This document shows, in pieces, positions 47,243 through 59,472 of a stretch of DNA of 64,000 bases; positions within the stretch are counted from its first letter, which is position 1, and every line of letters starts with the position of its first letter. The stretch comes from Ascaphus truei (taxonomy: Eukaryota; Chordata; Amphibia; Anura; Ascaphidae): positions 50,886,984-50,950,983 of the forward strand of contig CM071570.1 of assembly GCA_036426205.1 (NCBI GenBank). Direction: 5' to 3'. A model generated the notes under the pieces. It was not told the origin of the DNA, did not search any database, and saw only the letters and a list, made by a program, of their open reading frames with translations. The translations under genes and the position numbers were made by a program.

Positions 47243-48983
47243 GTGCACGCCTCTGCACGGGCGAAGACACCATGGCCCGGCCTTATGCTGCAGTATACAT
47301 TTAGCTGACATTTGGTGTGTTCTTTAGGTAATTTAGTATGCTGTAAATTGGCTGCTAAAAGGGAAAACCGATTATCACTGATAGGTTATTGCTGCTAATG
47401 GTTTCATTGTAATCATTATAATTTATATGGATTAATTAAATAAAATATTATCAGAGTACCCTCAGACCCATTGGATTATCTCTGCAGGGAGTTAAGCATG
47501 GATTGGTAACAGTGACACTTCTCCTACCTGGACCATCTGCATCAATCCACTGCAGGTACTAATCTGTAAAGAGTCTCGTAGCCCATTTATTTAAAAGGCC
47601 TAATCTAGGCAAATGTCTACTAAATAACTGCACAGGAATGTGAGTGATTAACAAAATGTTAAAAGGCCTGGAAATTGCTGTCTATCAACATCTTCATGTG
47701 TCTTCATGTACCTGTTAAGTGGGAAAAATGTATAATATATTACTCTTTAAAGATAAGTAAAATATTGTGTGATAATGAGGAGCTCAGATAAGGTCTTCTC
47801 ACAGCAGGAATAATGGGTAGGGGTTCTGTATAACTATGCTCTGATAGGAAACGGACCAACAAAGCTGAGGTAGGAGTATATGATCACCGACCAGAGCCAG
47901 GGGACAGAGTCCTGTTAGAGTAGTTGTGATCCGGGCAGAGGTCAAGACAGGCAGCAAAGGTGCAAGTCAGGAAATAAACTGGATTCGAGGCAGGCGGCAC
48001 AGGAGTGGTGGTTGGGGTCACAGGCTGGGGTCGGCATCAGGGAAGGCTCGGCAGCATGGAAGGCTCGGAAATAGGGAATGCTCAAGAACAGGGTGGAAGC
48101 GATTGAGGGAGCCCACCCAAGCTGTGATTGCGGAAGCTTGTCCCGGCTTACGATAGGGCCTAATCTTTGTGTGAGGACCACTTGAGTGGGCTGCCCCTGC
48201 CATCGGGTAAAGCCTCGTACCACATGGGGCCTTTACAAATGCTGAAACACTGTTTCCGACTGCTAAAATAAGTCTCAGAACAGCGATCCAGCGCTAGTTG
48301 GGTCACGACAAATGGCAGTTCTGCCATTGATTCTAAATATGTTTTTAAACTCAGTAGAATCTCATTTTTACCCAATCAATTTCGAACTAAATGTAAAACA
48401 TTGAAAAGTATTCTAGCACTAAAGTGATAGATTAAAAAAAAACATCTATATGAGGGTTTATTCAAAATGCAAAAATAAAATAGAAATTGATGGACTTTTC
48501 AATTATTGGGCAACATGGGCATAATGTGCTTCTATGCTTTTAGAGCAGACTCGTTTGACAATATACATTTTTTCAGTTCTGCGTGTATTTAAGTTTGTGT
48601 CATCAATATTTAATAAACATCTGTTTTGCATAATATGAAACACATTTCTACCAGCTTATGCAATAGGGATATAATAATCTACTGCAAAACTTAGAGTTTT
48701 CTTTATTGATTTTTAGAGTAGAGTAAACCATTTAAATTAATCTATACAACTAAAAAGACATGTTGTTTACAACCAAAATTCTAGTTTCATATAGACACTT
48801 ACAGTATGTCTCAAGAGAACGTTAGAGAAGCACAAATGGGTTTATGGGTAAATGACAAATGTAAACTAATCCATTTTGGTAGACAATTGTTTGCATATTT
48901 GTTCTACGGTATATCTGCCCCAGTAGAATTAAATTAGACAAATGCAGACAATATAATAGGACAAAAGGGATACAGTTTGCTAT
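47243..48983. other. spacer between inverted CR1 arms; possible LTR remnant
   Basis: Mostly AT-rich DNA. 47850-48220 is G-rich with 'gaggcaggcggcacaggagt' and 'caagacaggcagcaaaggtg', in the style of amphibian LTRs such as the one at 43204. No termini were identified and no gene seen. Confidence 0.35.
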
Positions 48984-49068
48984 GGAACATTACACAAAAG
49001 TAAAATGCAAACAACATAAACAACTCAGACAACATAGAGAAGAGGAAAAAAAGGCATTTAGGGGTTAA

Positions 49069-49840
49069 ATGCTCACTGAGCAGGCCCTTGCTTCGACTAG
49101 TGGTACAGATGGTGGCGCTGTTAGTGAGGAGCAGGTAGGTAGCTGGGTAACAGTTAGAAGGGGAAGCAGGGGCAATAGGGAGAGGCAGGCCAGTTTTGAG
49201 CCTATCCCAATAGATTTGAAATATTGGGTGAAGATATTGGGAGTGTCAGGGCAGAAATGGCAAAGCTCGGGGAAACTGATTCCTCTAGCAGCCAGGGAAT
49301 AGTTCCTCCAGCACAGAGGGGAATCAGAATGCTCAGATACCAAGAAAGATCCTGGTTGTAGGGGACTCCATTTTTTGGAAGGTAGTTTGGGCAATCTGTT
49401 GCCATGACCGCATGAACCGAACGGTTTGTTGTCTCCTGGGTGCTCGGGTTCAGCACATTGTGGATCAAGTAGACAGATTGTTGGGAGGGGCTGGTATTGA
49501 CCCGGCGGTCTTGGTACATGTTGGCACCAATGACAAAGTTAGAGAAAGATGGAGGGTCCTAAAAAATTATTTCAAGGATCTAGGCCAAAAGCTTAAGGCA
49601 AAGACCTCCAAGGTAGTATTTTCTGAAATACTACCAGTGCCATGCGCTACCGCAGGGAGACAGTCAGAGATTAGGGAGGTTAATGCATGACTAAGAAAGT
49701 GATGTAGGAAGGAGAGTTTAGGGTTTTATAGACCACTGGTACTCCTTTTCTGAGAGGTGCCATCTTTATGCTAGGGACAGATTGCACCTCAATGAAGAGG
49801 TATCTTCTGTGCTAGGGGGGAGAATGTTAAAAAGGTTGGA
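49069..49840 (+). pseudogene. CR1 ORF1 with SGNH/GDSL esterase domain
   Basis: The N-terminal part opens at 49069 (EQALASTSGTDGG...PIDLKYWVKILGVSGQ). Around 49345 the nucleophile block VVGDSIFW appears, then RTVCCLLGARVQHIVDQV, the LVHVGTND block near 49510-49530, and VVFSEILPVPCA. A D-x-L-H block with the catalytic His lies near 49770 in another frame. Such esterase domains are known in ORF1 of CR1-type LINEs. Frame changes and a stop at 49690 disable it. Confidence 0.8.
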
Positions 49841-49902
49841 GGAGATTTTAAATCAGGATGAAGGGGGGAGGGGAATGAAACATATAATGAACTAAATAGA
49901 AT

Positions 49903-50169
49903 GGGGAGAGGGAGTGGCTTAGTGAGTAAAATACACTGACTGGCACTGAGAGTTTGGAGCAGGGGAGCCTGGTTAAATTCCCGGTGTCGACTCCTTGTGA
50001 CCTTGGGCAAGTCACTTTATCTCCCTGTGCCTCAGGCACCAAAAACATAGATTGTAAGCTCAACGGGGTAGGGACTTGTGTCTGCAAAAATGTCTCTGTA
50101 AAGCGCTATGTAAAACTAGCAGCACTATACAAGAACATGCTATTATTATTATTATTATTATTATTATTA
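49903..50169 (+). mobile_element. tRNA-derived CORE/MIR-like SINE with L2-type tail
   Basis: The head has an A-box-like TGGCTTAGTGAGT (49914-49926) and a B-box-like GGTTAAATTCC (49971-49981). The middle contains GACCTTGGGCAAGTCACTT (about 50000-50017) and 'cctgtgcctcag', the core shared with mammalian MIR and other CORE-SINEs. The end (gtaaagcgctatgta, agcactatacaagaa) is L2-like, followed by (ATT)n at 50141-50168. L2-type reverse transcriptase presumably mobilised it. The target duplication is unclear. Confidence 0.85.
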
Positions 50170-50339
50170 GATGAGGAAACAAGGGGTTATGGAGGTAGCA
50201 TGGAGGCAAGTGCGAGTTTGACAAGCAGCAAGACACCCATAGTAAATACAGATAATAATAAAAAAACTTCTAAAGACTAAACATAAATTGGCGCAGAAAG
50301 GAAGGGAGCAGATAAGATAATAGTATAGGCTGAAAAAAT

Positions 50340-52624
50340 ACTTAAATGCATGCTTGCTAATGCAAGAATCCTGACAGATAAAAAGGGGGAGCTTGAATTA
50401 ATAGCTGCAAGGGAGCAGTATGATATCATAGGCATTACTGAAACATGGTAGGATAAAACTCATGATTGGGCAGTTAATTTAGAGGGTTATTCCCTTTTTT
50501 GGAAGGATCGAGCAAATAGAAGGGGAGGTGGAGTATGCTTATATGTTAATACGGATCTAAAACCTATTATAAGGGATGAAGTTTATGAAGGGAATGGTGA
50601 AAATGTAGAGACCTTCTGGATAGAAATTAGCAGTGGACGTAAATGTATAAAGAAAATGTTTGTAGGGATATGCTATAAACCACCAAATATCTGTGAGATG
50701 GAGGAAGCTAAAATACTTTTGCAAATGGAGAAGGCATCAAAACTAGGTCATGTTTGCATAATGGGAAATTTTAATTATCCAGACATAGACTGGGGCAATG
50801 AGATTAGCATTACAACAAAAGGAAACAGGTTTTGGGGGTGCTTAAAGACAATTATATGACCCAAATAATTGAGGAACCAACCAGGAGAGGGACAGTTCTG
50901 GATTTGGTCATATCAAACAATGTAGAAGTAAATACAAATATGCAAGTCCTGGAACATTTGGGTAACAGTTATCATAACATGGTCTAATTTGAAATAAATT
51001 ATCAAAAAACAGATTACTTGGGTTCAACAAAGACCTTACATTTTAGAAAGGCAGATTTTAATAAACTAAGGACAAATCTATAAGTAATTCATTGGGATGA
51101 TGTTTTGCACGGAAAAATGTAGAAGATAAATGGGCAGTCTTTAAAACATTGTTAGAAAGCACACTTACCAGTGTATACCCTTGGGTAATACGTATAAAAG
51201 AATTAAGTCAAAACCAATGTGGCTAAATAAACATGTAGGGGAGAAAATGGAAAAGAAGAGACAGGCGTTTAAATTCTTGAAGTCAGAAGGGATGGAGGCA
51301 GCATGGCAGAATTATAAGGAATGTAACAAAAATTTCAAGAGGGCAATCAAATTAGCAAAAATGGATACTGAAAAAAGGATTGCAATAGAAAGTAAGGTCA
51401 ACCCTAAAAAGTTCTTTAAGTACCTTAATAACAAACAAATTAGAAAAGAAAATATAGGACCCTTTCAGTGTGAGATGGGCAGGCAGATTATTGGAAATAA
51501 GGAAAAAGCAGAGGTATTAAACAAATTATTTGCCTCTGTGTTTACCAGGGAAGAATCGATTTCAATAGTAGTGCCGCAGGAGGAAGCCACAACCTCCATA
51601 CTAATGAACAATTGGTTAACTGAGAAAGAAGTTCATAGGCGGCTTAAATTTTTTTAAAGTAAGTAAGGCACCTGGCCCTGATATCAGACATCCAAGAGTT
51701 CTCAAGGAGTTAAGTTCAGTAATAGCAAAACCATTACATTCAATATTCAAGGACTCACTTTCCACAGGCTTAGTACCACAAGACTGGCGTAAAGCAGAGG
51801 TGGTGCCTATATTTAAAAAGGGAGCTAGATCACATCCGGGGAATTACAGACCTGTAAGCCTGACTTCAATAGTGGGGAAACTACTTGAAGGTTTAAAACG
51901 GGATAATATTCAGGAATACCCAATGGAAAACAAAATTATTAGTAATAGTCAGCATGGATTTATGAAGGACAGATCATGCCAAACTAACCTTATTTGTTTC
52001 TTTGAGAAGGTTAATAGGAATTTAAACCAGGGTAATGCAGTTGATGTGGTCTACTTAGATTTTGCAATGGCTTTTGATACGTTTCCACACAAGAGGTTTG
52101 TGTACAAAATAAAGCAAATTGGACTCAGTAAAAATATATGCACCTGGATTGAAAACAAGTTGAAGAATACACAACAGAAGGTTGTCATAAATGGAACTTT
52201 TTCAGGTTGAGCTATGGTCGTGAGTGGAGTACCTCAGGGATCGGTACTGGGAGCCTTGCTTTTAGCTTGTTTATTAATGACCTTGAGGTTGGCATCTTTG
52301 CTGTTGATACTAAATTGTGTAAGGTAGTAGAAAGAATCAGAGCAGGATATCATTTCTCTTCAGAAGGACTGGAAACGTGGGCAGGTAAATGGCAGATGAG
52401 GTTTAATACAGATAAATGTTAGGTTATGCATTTGGGATGCAAGAATAAACAGACAACTTACAAATTAAATGGGGATAAATTGGGGAAATCCTTGATGGAG
52501 AAGGATTTAAGAGTGCTTGTAGACAGCAAGCTTAGCAATAGTGCCCAAAGTCATACAGTAGCGGCAAAGGCAAACAGATCTTATCTTGCAATAAACGGCA
52601 ATGGGTGGAAGGGCATTAAACATA
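50340..52624 (+). pseudogene. CR1 ORF2, N-terminal part (endonuclease and RT), disrupted
   Basis: Endonuclease motifs: NARILTDKKGELELI, YDIIGITETW (then a stop), GGGVCLYVNTDLKP, VGICYKPPNICEMEEA and VCIMGNFNYPDIDWG (Asn replaces the usual Asp in GDFN). RT motifs: SKAPGPD near 51665, PIFKKGARSHPGNYRPVSLT near 51810, SQHGFMKDRSCQTNL, VYLDFAMAFDTFPH near 52045 and VPQGSVLGA. The catalytic box reads FAVDTKLCK near 52300, so the first Asp of the usual ADD is lost. Several frames are needed to follow it. Confidence 0.85.
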
Positions 52625-52987
52625 CTGATGCAGCGGCCGTTATTCAAACACATCACGGCGCCGATTTTGAGTTGTCTGCTGTTCCCCACGCAGCATGAAC
52701 GCGGCCAATCGCCCCAGGCACCCGCGCTTATCGCGGATGTTTTGTTTGAATTTCATGGATTCTGTTTCTTCGTTTGCAATAAAATAGATGAATTTTAATG
52801 TGTACATTACTGTACTACTATGTCAATTTCATGTTTTTAAAGCCAGAACACTAAAATTCGTTTTTCTGCACTCACTGCGCTCGCATCTTAGTGCGGGAAG
52901 GCTGGAATTCAACCCGCGGTTTCAAATCGGGATTGCGATGTAATGTACATGACGCGTGAAGTGTTCGAATAACGGCCGCTGCGTCAG
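52625..52987. mobile_element. TA-flanked MITE in CR1 ORF2 (363 bp)
   Basis: Perfectly placed inverted termini: left CTGATGCAGCGGCCGTTATT, right end the complement of CTGACGCAGCGGCCGTTATT; pairing continues to 27-28 bp with two mismatches. TA flanks both sides (52623-52624 and 52988-52989). CR1 sequence resumes on the right (attatgcctctttacaaagc), confirming the insertion. It is CpG-rich and non-coding. The family is not identified; TA duplication points to the Tc1/mariner class. Confidence 0.85.
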
Positions 52988-52989
52988 TA

Positions 52990-53575
52990 ATTATGCCTCT
53001 TTACAAAGCATTAGTAAGACCACACCATGAATAATGAGTACAATTTTGGGTACCACTCCTTAGAAAAGACATTATGGAACTCCAGTAGAGAGAGTGCAGA
53101 GAAGAGCCATCAAATTAATAAAGGGGATGGACAATCTAATTTATGAGGAGAGGCTAGCTAAATTAGATTTATTTAGATTAGAAAAGAGGTGTCTAAGAGT
53201 TGATATGATAACTATATTCTAATATATTCAGGGACAGTACAAGGAGATTTCAAAAGAACTATTCATCCCAAGGGCAGTACAAAGGACCTTTGGGTCATCT
53301 CTTAAGGTTGGAGGAAAGGAGATTTCACCAGCAACAAAGGAAAGGGATCTTTACAGTAAGTGCAGTTATAATGTGGAATTCATTACCCATGTAGACTGTG
53401 ATGGCAGATACAATAGATTTGTTCAAAAAAAGCTTGGACATCTTTTTGGAAAGGTATACAGGGAAAGGTATACAGGGATATACCAAATAAGTAAACATGG
53501 GAAGGATGTTTATCCAGGGAATAATCTGAAGGAATTTATTTTCCCCCTTATTAGATATCATTGAATGATACTGTA
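52990..53575 (+). pseudogene. CR1 ORF2, C-terminal part
   Basis: After the MITE the CR1 coding remnant continues with 'VQRRAIKLIKGMDNLIYEER', 'LAKLDLFRLEKRCLR' and a final open stretch (53373-53564) ending shortly before the 3' UTR. Stops near 53220 interrupt it. This is the usual C-terminal region of CR1 RT proteins. Confidence 0.75.
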
Positions 53576-53719
53576 TTTCACTGGGTTTTTTTTGTTTGCC
53601 TTCCTCTGGATCAATAAGTAAGTATAGATATAGAATAAAGTATCTGTTGTCTAAATTTAGCATAGGTTGAACTTGATGGACACATGTCTTTTTTCAACCT
53701 CATCTACTATGTAACTATG

Positions 53720-55002
53720 AATATAAAGAACATTGGGGAGAATATGGAAATATGTACAGTAGATAGAGAATGTGTGATTTTTTTTTTAATTGGGATCACT
53801 GACCTGTTATGACTTTGGCCTAATCTTGCAATGCACTTTTTACCACGTAGAAAGTTCTAAATATGTGTAGAAGTAATTTTTCCTAAGAATAGAGTGGACT
53901 ACCCCTTACAATGTGCAACCTTAACAGGGACAAATCAGCTAATTAAAGTGTCGTGTCAGATAGAGTAAGAGTGGGCACGTTCATAGCTTTTTTTGTTGTA
54001 AAAATGTTTCATGTTTTGGTCTTGGCTCTGGTTCTACAAAAAATTGTATTTTGATTTTGCCTGGGACAAGCACTGCCCTCCATGTCGGTGACCCTGCTTC
54101 TGAAAAAAAAACCTGTCTCTCTCCCTGCTGCCTCCATGCCTCTCTCTGTCTCCATGCCATCCCTGCCTACGCGTATCTCCCTAACAGAAGCCGGCTCCGG
54201 TCAGTGACATACGATGCCCTAATATGCAGACAGCAGGGGACAGAGAGAGAGGCAGGGAGGCACGGAGAGAGAGCCAGGTTAGTAATAATCCCCTATAATT
54301 CATACTGGTACACAGTACCGGCACTTATTATTTTACCGGTACTACATACTGAACCGGACCGACCTACTTTCATCACTGCTTTTGATTGATAACACCATTA
54401 TAATCTTTATTCCTTTGTTGAGCGGATTGTAAATGGTGACATTAGGTAAAATGTGTCAAGTGTCCTACGGTATATGTGTTACTGTAGTGATTTATCAATT
54501 TTTTTTCAATTTCAATGAAAAACGTGCATGCGTTCAGTGTGCGTTGTTTTTTATTACATTCATCTAGGGTTTCCTTTCTATTGTTGTTCTTTTTCGGGCC
54601 ATTTAAGTTTTTTTTTAGAATATTTTATGTTCTGAAATAGAGACTCTGACATAGTTTAAGAACTTTTTGGTTTAAAATCAGACTTTCATTTCCCAACAGC
54701 GCAGGATATAACGTTTTCTGGAATAATATATATATTAGATCTTTAATGTTTAATTCATGTTCATGCTTCATTCATGTATAATTAATGCTGTCTCTGCTAT
54801 TAACATCTGCTGTGCTGAACTGATCAGTAAATCAAACAGCTAGCATAGGTATGAGATGTCTGATTACAAATAACATTTGTCTTATGTGCTAATTGATCTG
54901 TCTGGGCAGAACTTAAGTGGGATCAGGTGACTCCTTAGACCTATATATTTAGAGCCAAACTGGGTACTACAACAGCACTGCAGGGGCAAGCAACGTCACA
55001 TC
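53720..55002. other. intronic sequence, with a decayed hAT-like edge near 54390
   Basis: 54050-54400 contains CT-rich and GA-rich mirror-like blocks and ends 'ctttcatcactg', similar to an inverted hAT terminus (CAGTGATGAAAG). The partner end was not found. The rest is AT-rich. Confidence 0.35.
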
Positions 55003-55977
55003 TAGGGTTGCCAGGTGGCTTGTCTAAAAATACTGGACACATTACTGGACCCCCAAGCCCCCCGAATACATATAAAAAATACCCCCAAGCCCCCCGAATA
55101 CATATAAAAAATACCCCCATGCCCCCCGAATACATATAAAAAATACCCCCATGCCCCCCGAATACATATAAAAAATACCCCCATGCCCCCCGAATACATA
55201 TAAAAAATACCCCCACACCCCCCGAATACATATAAAAATACCCCCACACCCCGAAATACATATAAAAAGTACCCCCACCTCCCCAATGCATATAAAAAAA
55301 TACCCCCCACCCACAAATACATATAAAAAAATACCCCCCCCCCCAAATACATATAAAAAAATACCCCCACATACATATAAAAAATACCCCCACCTCCCAA
55401 TCCATAAAAAAATACCCTCACCTCCCCAATACTAGTAAATTATACCCCACCTCCTCAATACATATAAAAATATCCCCCACTCCCCAATACATATAAAATA
55501 TACCCCCATATCATGCCATATATCCCCAGGCTGGCCCCATCACACATTCTTATACCCCCACTCCATCCACACTTATCCCCCCCTCATCTCACCAGGCTCC
55601 CATTCTTCACTCCACCAACCCCCATCATCTCACCCTGGCTCACTATCATATCTACTCCCCCCCCCCATCATCTCACCCTGGCTCCCCATATCCCCCCCCC
55701 CATCATCTCACCCTGGCTCCCCATATCCCCCCCACATACCTTACCTTATTTCCTGCAGGACGCAGACATCACAGGACCTGTCTCTGGGCTGCCGGGGTGT
55801 GGGATCTGCCCCCCCCCCCCCCTGCTGTCCTCCGTTTGGCTGTCTTTTCCTCCAGTCAGGACACGACTCACGAGTCTTCTCCTCCTGTCTCAGCACAGGC
55901 TGCCTTCCAATTTTATACTGGACAGGCATCGGAATTACCGGCCTGTCCGGGTGAAAACCGGACACCTGGCAACCCTA
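55003..55977. mobile_element. hAT-like non-autonomous element with internal minisatellite (element 2)
   Basis: Termini TAGGGTTGCCAGGTG and its inverted copy CACCTGGCAACCCTA are flanked by a perfect 8-bp duplication GTCACATC (54995-55002 and 55978-55985), diagnostic of the hAT superfamily. Inside, 55050-55510 is a ~33-bp minisatellite and 55520-55740 a C-rich array with 'catctcaccctggctcccc' units. The right part is GC-rich. No transposase. Confidence 0.88.
55050..55510. repeat. minisatellite, ~33-bp unit
   Basis: About a dozen copies of 'gaatacatataaaaaatacc' plus 'cccatgccccc'. Conserved at the left and more degenerate to the right. The Phe-Tyr-Met-Tyr-Ser-Gly-Gly minus frames across it are repeat artefacts. 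Confidence 0.93.
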
Positions 55978-56029
55978 GTCACATCTTGAAAGTAGACAAT
56001 TTTTAAAGTGGAGTTTAATTGGGAGTGCT

Positions 56030-56575
56030 ACAGAATTATCCTCCTCTCTTTCAAGGCTATACACTCTCTTCCCCTCCTTACATCACGGTCCTAGTTTCTC
56101 ACTATACACCATCCCAACTCTTGCGTTCTGCACAATGATGTCTTCTGCCTACCCCTTTTGTACCTAAAGCCTTCGCCCGCCTAAAACCTTTTTCACTGAC
56201 TGCCCCACACCTCTGGAATGTCATTCCCCTCAATATCCAACTGGCACCCTCTCTCTCCACCTTTAAAATCTATCTAAAACCACACCTCTTTTATGAAGAA
56301 TATGGGTAGTTCTGCTGGCTGATACTATATATATCAGATGCACCGATCCGTTGTAGACTCACTTGCCATAACATCCTCTTACTGTCTCTGTAAGTTCTCC
56401 CTAATTACAACTTAGATTGTATGCTCTTCAGGATAGGGACTCCCTTTCCTATTGTTACTGTCACGTCTGAAGCACTTATTCCCATTTTGTGTTATATTAT
56501 TATATCACGTGTATTACTGCTGTGAAGCGCTAGGTACATAAATGGCACTATATAAATAAAGATATACATACATGT
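56030..56575 (+). mobile_element. L2-clade LINE 3' fragment
   Basis: Homologous to about 8690-9240: 'actatacaccatcccaactc', 'ccccacacctctggaatg' and the terminus 'gaagcgctaggtac...ggcactatataaataaag'. The last part of the RT coding region is present but broken. Confidence 0.8.
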
Positions 56576-58642
56576 ATGTTCTATTGCATTTTGAATTAGG
56601 AACCTTACAACACGAATATTACAATTCGCTTTTCTAAACTTCAGAAAGGGTGTATGTGATATTCATATGCTGGTTCAAGAGCTGTAGGAGGAAGGTGACC
56701 TGAATATGTTGGGCTCTTTGGAGCACACGCATTAAGTGCCGGTACTGGTTAGTGCACCCGTTCCGGCATTAATTCCCACTCAGTTGAATGTGTTAACCCG
56801 ATCCGGAACTTGGTGCATGTGCCGCCCATTTGTATCAACACCAAAATGTAAGCACAAAGTCGTTCTTGTCACAACTCCTGCTGAAATTTGCCTGCAACAG
56901 GCTGCATCTACAGTATGTATTTATCTTAGTTGCGTAATTTCCTGGCATCTGTCTACGACTAGATGAGGGATTTATGGAGCAAGTGGCAGCAGTTAGGGCA
57001 GAGTTACATTTGCATGTTGGCACAGTTATATGTATAATGAGAGGTGCAGCTTGCATTACTTTACTTGGCCGTTTTCTTTGTTGGCTTTCTCCATCACCTT
57101 AAAGATTGTGTAAGTGGTTATTTTAGAGCAGGCATGCGACATATTCCACAAGAGTAGAAATACTCTTAATACATATTTAGCACTTGAGACAAAACAATGC
57201 TTGATTTTTTTTAATACAGATGCATCAGCGCAGATCACTTTCTTGATACATAGACCCCATTATTTTTACCTTGTGTTGATACATTCACCTGATTTTCAAT
57301 ATATATATAAAAAAATGTTGTTTCTTTTTATTAAAAATGCTATTATATAAGGAATATGCCAATATTACAACAGCTGCTTCCCAATCTGTGACTCTACTGC
57401 AAAATCTGCCATATAACACATTCTGTGTGGTCCTGCAGGATAACAAATTACACATCATTCCCACTGGAACAATCCTAAACACTTTTAAATATTTTTTCAG
57501 TTAGGGCAGAGAGGTATTGGTTCAATCACTTGACTTGGATTAGCTGCCTCGGGTGCACGGCAATTAGCCCAATGCTGGGAGATGTATAAGGTGTCTGTGT
57601 TTTCCAACTAGAAAAAGTAACCGGCACTCAAAGCGTCTCAATAAAAAAGTGTTATTTATTCCACAGAGATCGAAGATTTGGTCACCAACATTAACCTTAG
57701 CTAAGCGTGATGACATGCCATTGCTAGGTAACGCATCCAGCTTGTTGAAATATTAAAGTAAATGTATGGAATAAAGCAATTTGTGGAGTCTATTCAATAG
57801 TAATGAAAAAAATAATAAAATGTGTGTATACTGTACCGTGTGTGTGATAATGCATAATAAAAATAACCAATGTTCCCCAAACTATCAAAGTGAGTAATTA
57901 GAATGGGAGTTATTCATTAAAATGCGATAGTGTCGATCGAGACTGTTCTGTCAAACTATACATTGGGTTCTCATTTCTGAAATAGCGGTAGAGCTGAGCT
58001 ATCTTTTTTTACAACAACTCTATTTTGGAAACAACATCTAAATTCTTAATCAGGCCCATTGTTTCTTAAACAATGTTGATACAAATGAAATAAATGGTAA
58101 GAATAAAATCAATTACAGTGCGGACAAGAGAAAGCATGCACTGTCCACCTTTAATATTCATTTGTCAGATTCACTTTATAGTACAAAACTGGAAACAGAC
58201 AATGGCGTTTATTTGGACAGGAGATGTAGAATATTTCTATAATTAGGTATGTTAGGGTTGTACTATTGTGAGTTGAGAGCGTGGAAGCGACATCCTATTG
58301 TTGATACACCTTTTGCTTGTCAAGCTTTTCTACTTTAGTTTATGACAAATGTATGAATTTGTCCATCAGATGTTTACTTATTGACAGATATTCACCCTGT
58401 AATTGCATATTTTATATTAAGTAAATGTTTATTAATTTTATAATTATATAATATATGGTCTATTGTTTGAGCTATTCATGCCCGTAGCAGACAGACTGTG
58501 TCAAAATGCATGTTGAATAGCATATCTGATATTCTGAATTAGGAAATAAAGTGCTCCCTTCATGCTGTGAACCGTGTAGTGATTCGAAAAATAAGACAGC
58601 TAGCTCAATTCAACAAGTATTTTAACGGCTTCCAATGCAACA
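56576..58642. other. intronic sequence, mostly unique
   Basis: AT-rich. 57600-57700 ('taaccggcactcaaagcgtc', 'gtgttatttattccacagag') looks like one arm of a foldback repeat of the type at 37634-37905. No gene seen. Confidence 0.4.
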
Positions 58643-58650
58643 GTCTAAAG

Positions 58651-59136
58651 CAGGGCACCCCAACCTTTTTGTGCCTAAGGGCACACTTAAGAGGTCGGGG
58701 AGAGACTGTCGGGCACCCACCAATTCATGCAAGTCATTTTTCTTTACCCCACAATCCCCTCAACCCCTCCAAAGCACAATACCCCACAATTCCCCCGCCG
58801 CAGCACAATACCATACAATCTTCCCCGCCACAGCACAGTATCCCACAATCCCCGCCCCCACAACACACCCCGCCACACAGCTCAAGAGTCCCCGCCCCAG
58901 AGCACAACACACCCATCACAGCAGAACACTCCTGCCCCAGAGCACACTACCCAACAACCCTCCCACAGCACAATACCCCATTATCCCCCCCACAGCACAA
59001 TAACCTACAATACCTCCCCACAGCCCAATACTCCACAATCTTTCCACAGCACAATTCCACACAATCTCCCCCACCAGCACAATAATCCCCACAATCTCAA
59101 CGCACAGCACAATGTTCTCCACCCTACAACACAATG

Positions 59137-59224
<88 letters not shown>

Positions 59225-59464
59225 ACACACTTTGCCTTGTGGTGGATGCCTCCTGTGCCACGCTGGTCCAGCCTGCGGATGCGGAAGACCAACTTTTGTC
59301 ACTGGGCAGCGAAGGAGAGAGGTGCAGAACAGAGGACTGGCACGGGGGCAATGAAAACGATGGGCCCGAAACAATTATTTCAGCTCTTCCCCCCTGTCGG
59401 CGGCCCTGATCGCGGGCAGCTGAAAAGGCGTGGAAGCCACGGGCACCGAGTTGGGGGACCCCTG
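58651..59464. mobile_element. hAT-like non-autonomous element with minisatellite and (CA)n (element 3)
   Basis: The left end CAGGGCACCCCAACC and the right end (inverted CAGGGGTCCCCCAACTCGG) are Charlie-type hAT termini. Flanking octamers GTCTAAAG (58643-58650) and GTCTACAT (59465-59472) match at six of eight positions. The interior holds a C/A-rich array of 'cagcacaatacc' units (58770-59130), a long (CA)n and a GC-rich right part. No transposase. Its decayed duplication suggests greater age than element 2. Confidence 0.75.
59144..59230. repeat. (CA)n microsatellite
   Basis: Nearly pure CA repeats for about 85 bases; His/Thr and Cys/Val frames through it are artefacts. Confidence 0.96.
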
Positions 59465-59472
59465 GTCTACAT

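Larger units (their letters stand above)
48984..53719 (+). mobile_element. CR1-clade LINE, near full length, carrying two later insertions
   Basis: ORF1 (about 49069-49840) encodes an SGNH-type esterase domain and ORF2 (about 50340-53575) an endonuclease and RT. The 3' end (ggttgaacttgatggacaca, tttttcaacctcatctacta, tgtaactatga) is the characteristic CR1 terminus. A SINE at 49903-50169 and a MITE at 52625-52987 are inserted in it. Several frameshifts and stops make it inactive. Confidence 0.88.

Noticed and set aside
49914..49985. A functional tRNA gene
   Set aside because: A- and B-box-like motifs are present, but the cloverleaf is not convincing and the unit continues into a SINE core and L2-type tail.
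54941..55421. 154- and 139-codon Tyr/Gly/Phe-rich minus frames
   Set aside because: They are translations of the 33-bp minisatellite of hAT-like element 2.
55050..55510. A CRISPR-like array
   Set aside because: Repeats are tandem with no unique spacers, and the DNA is vertebrate.
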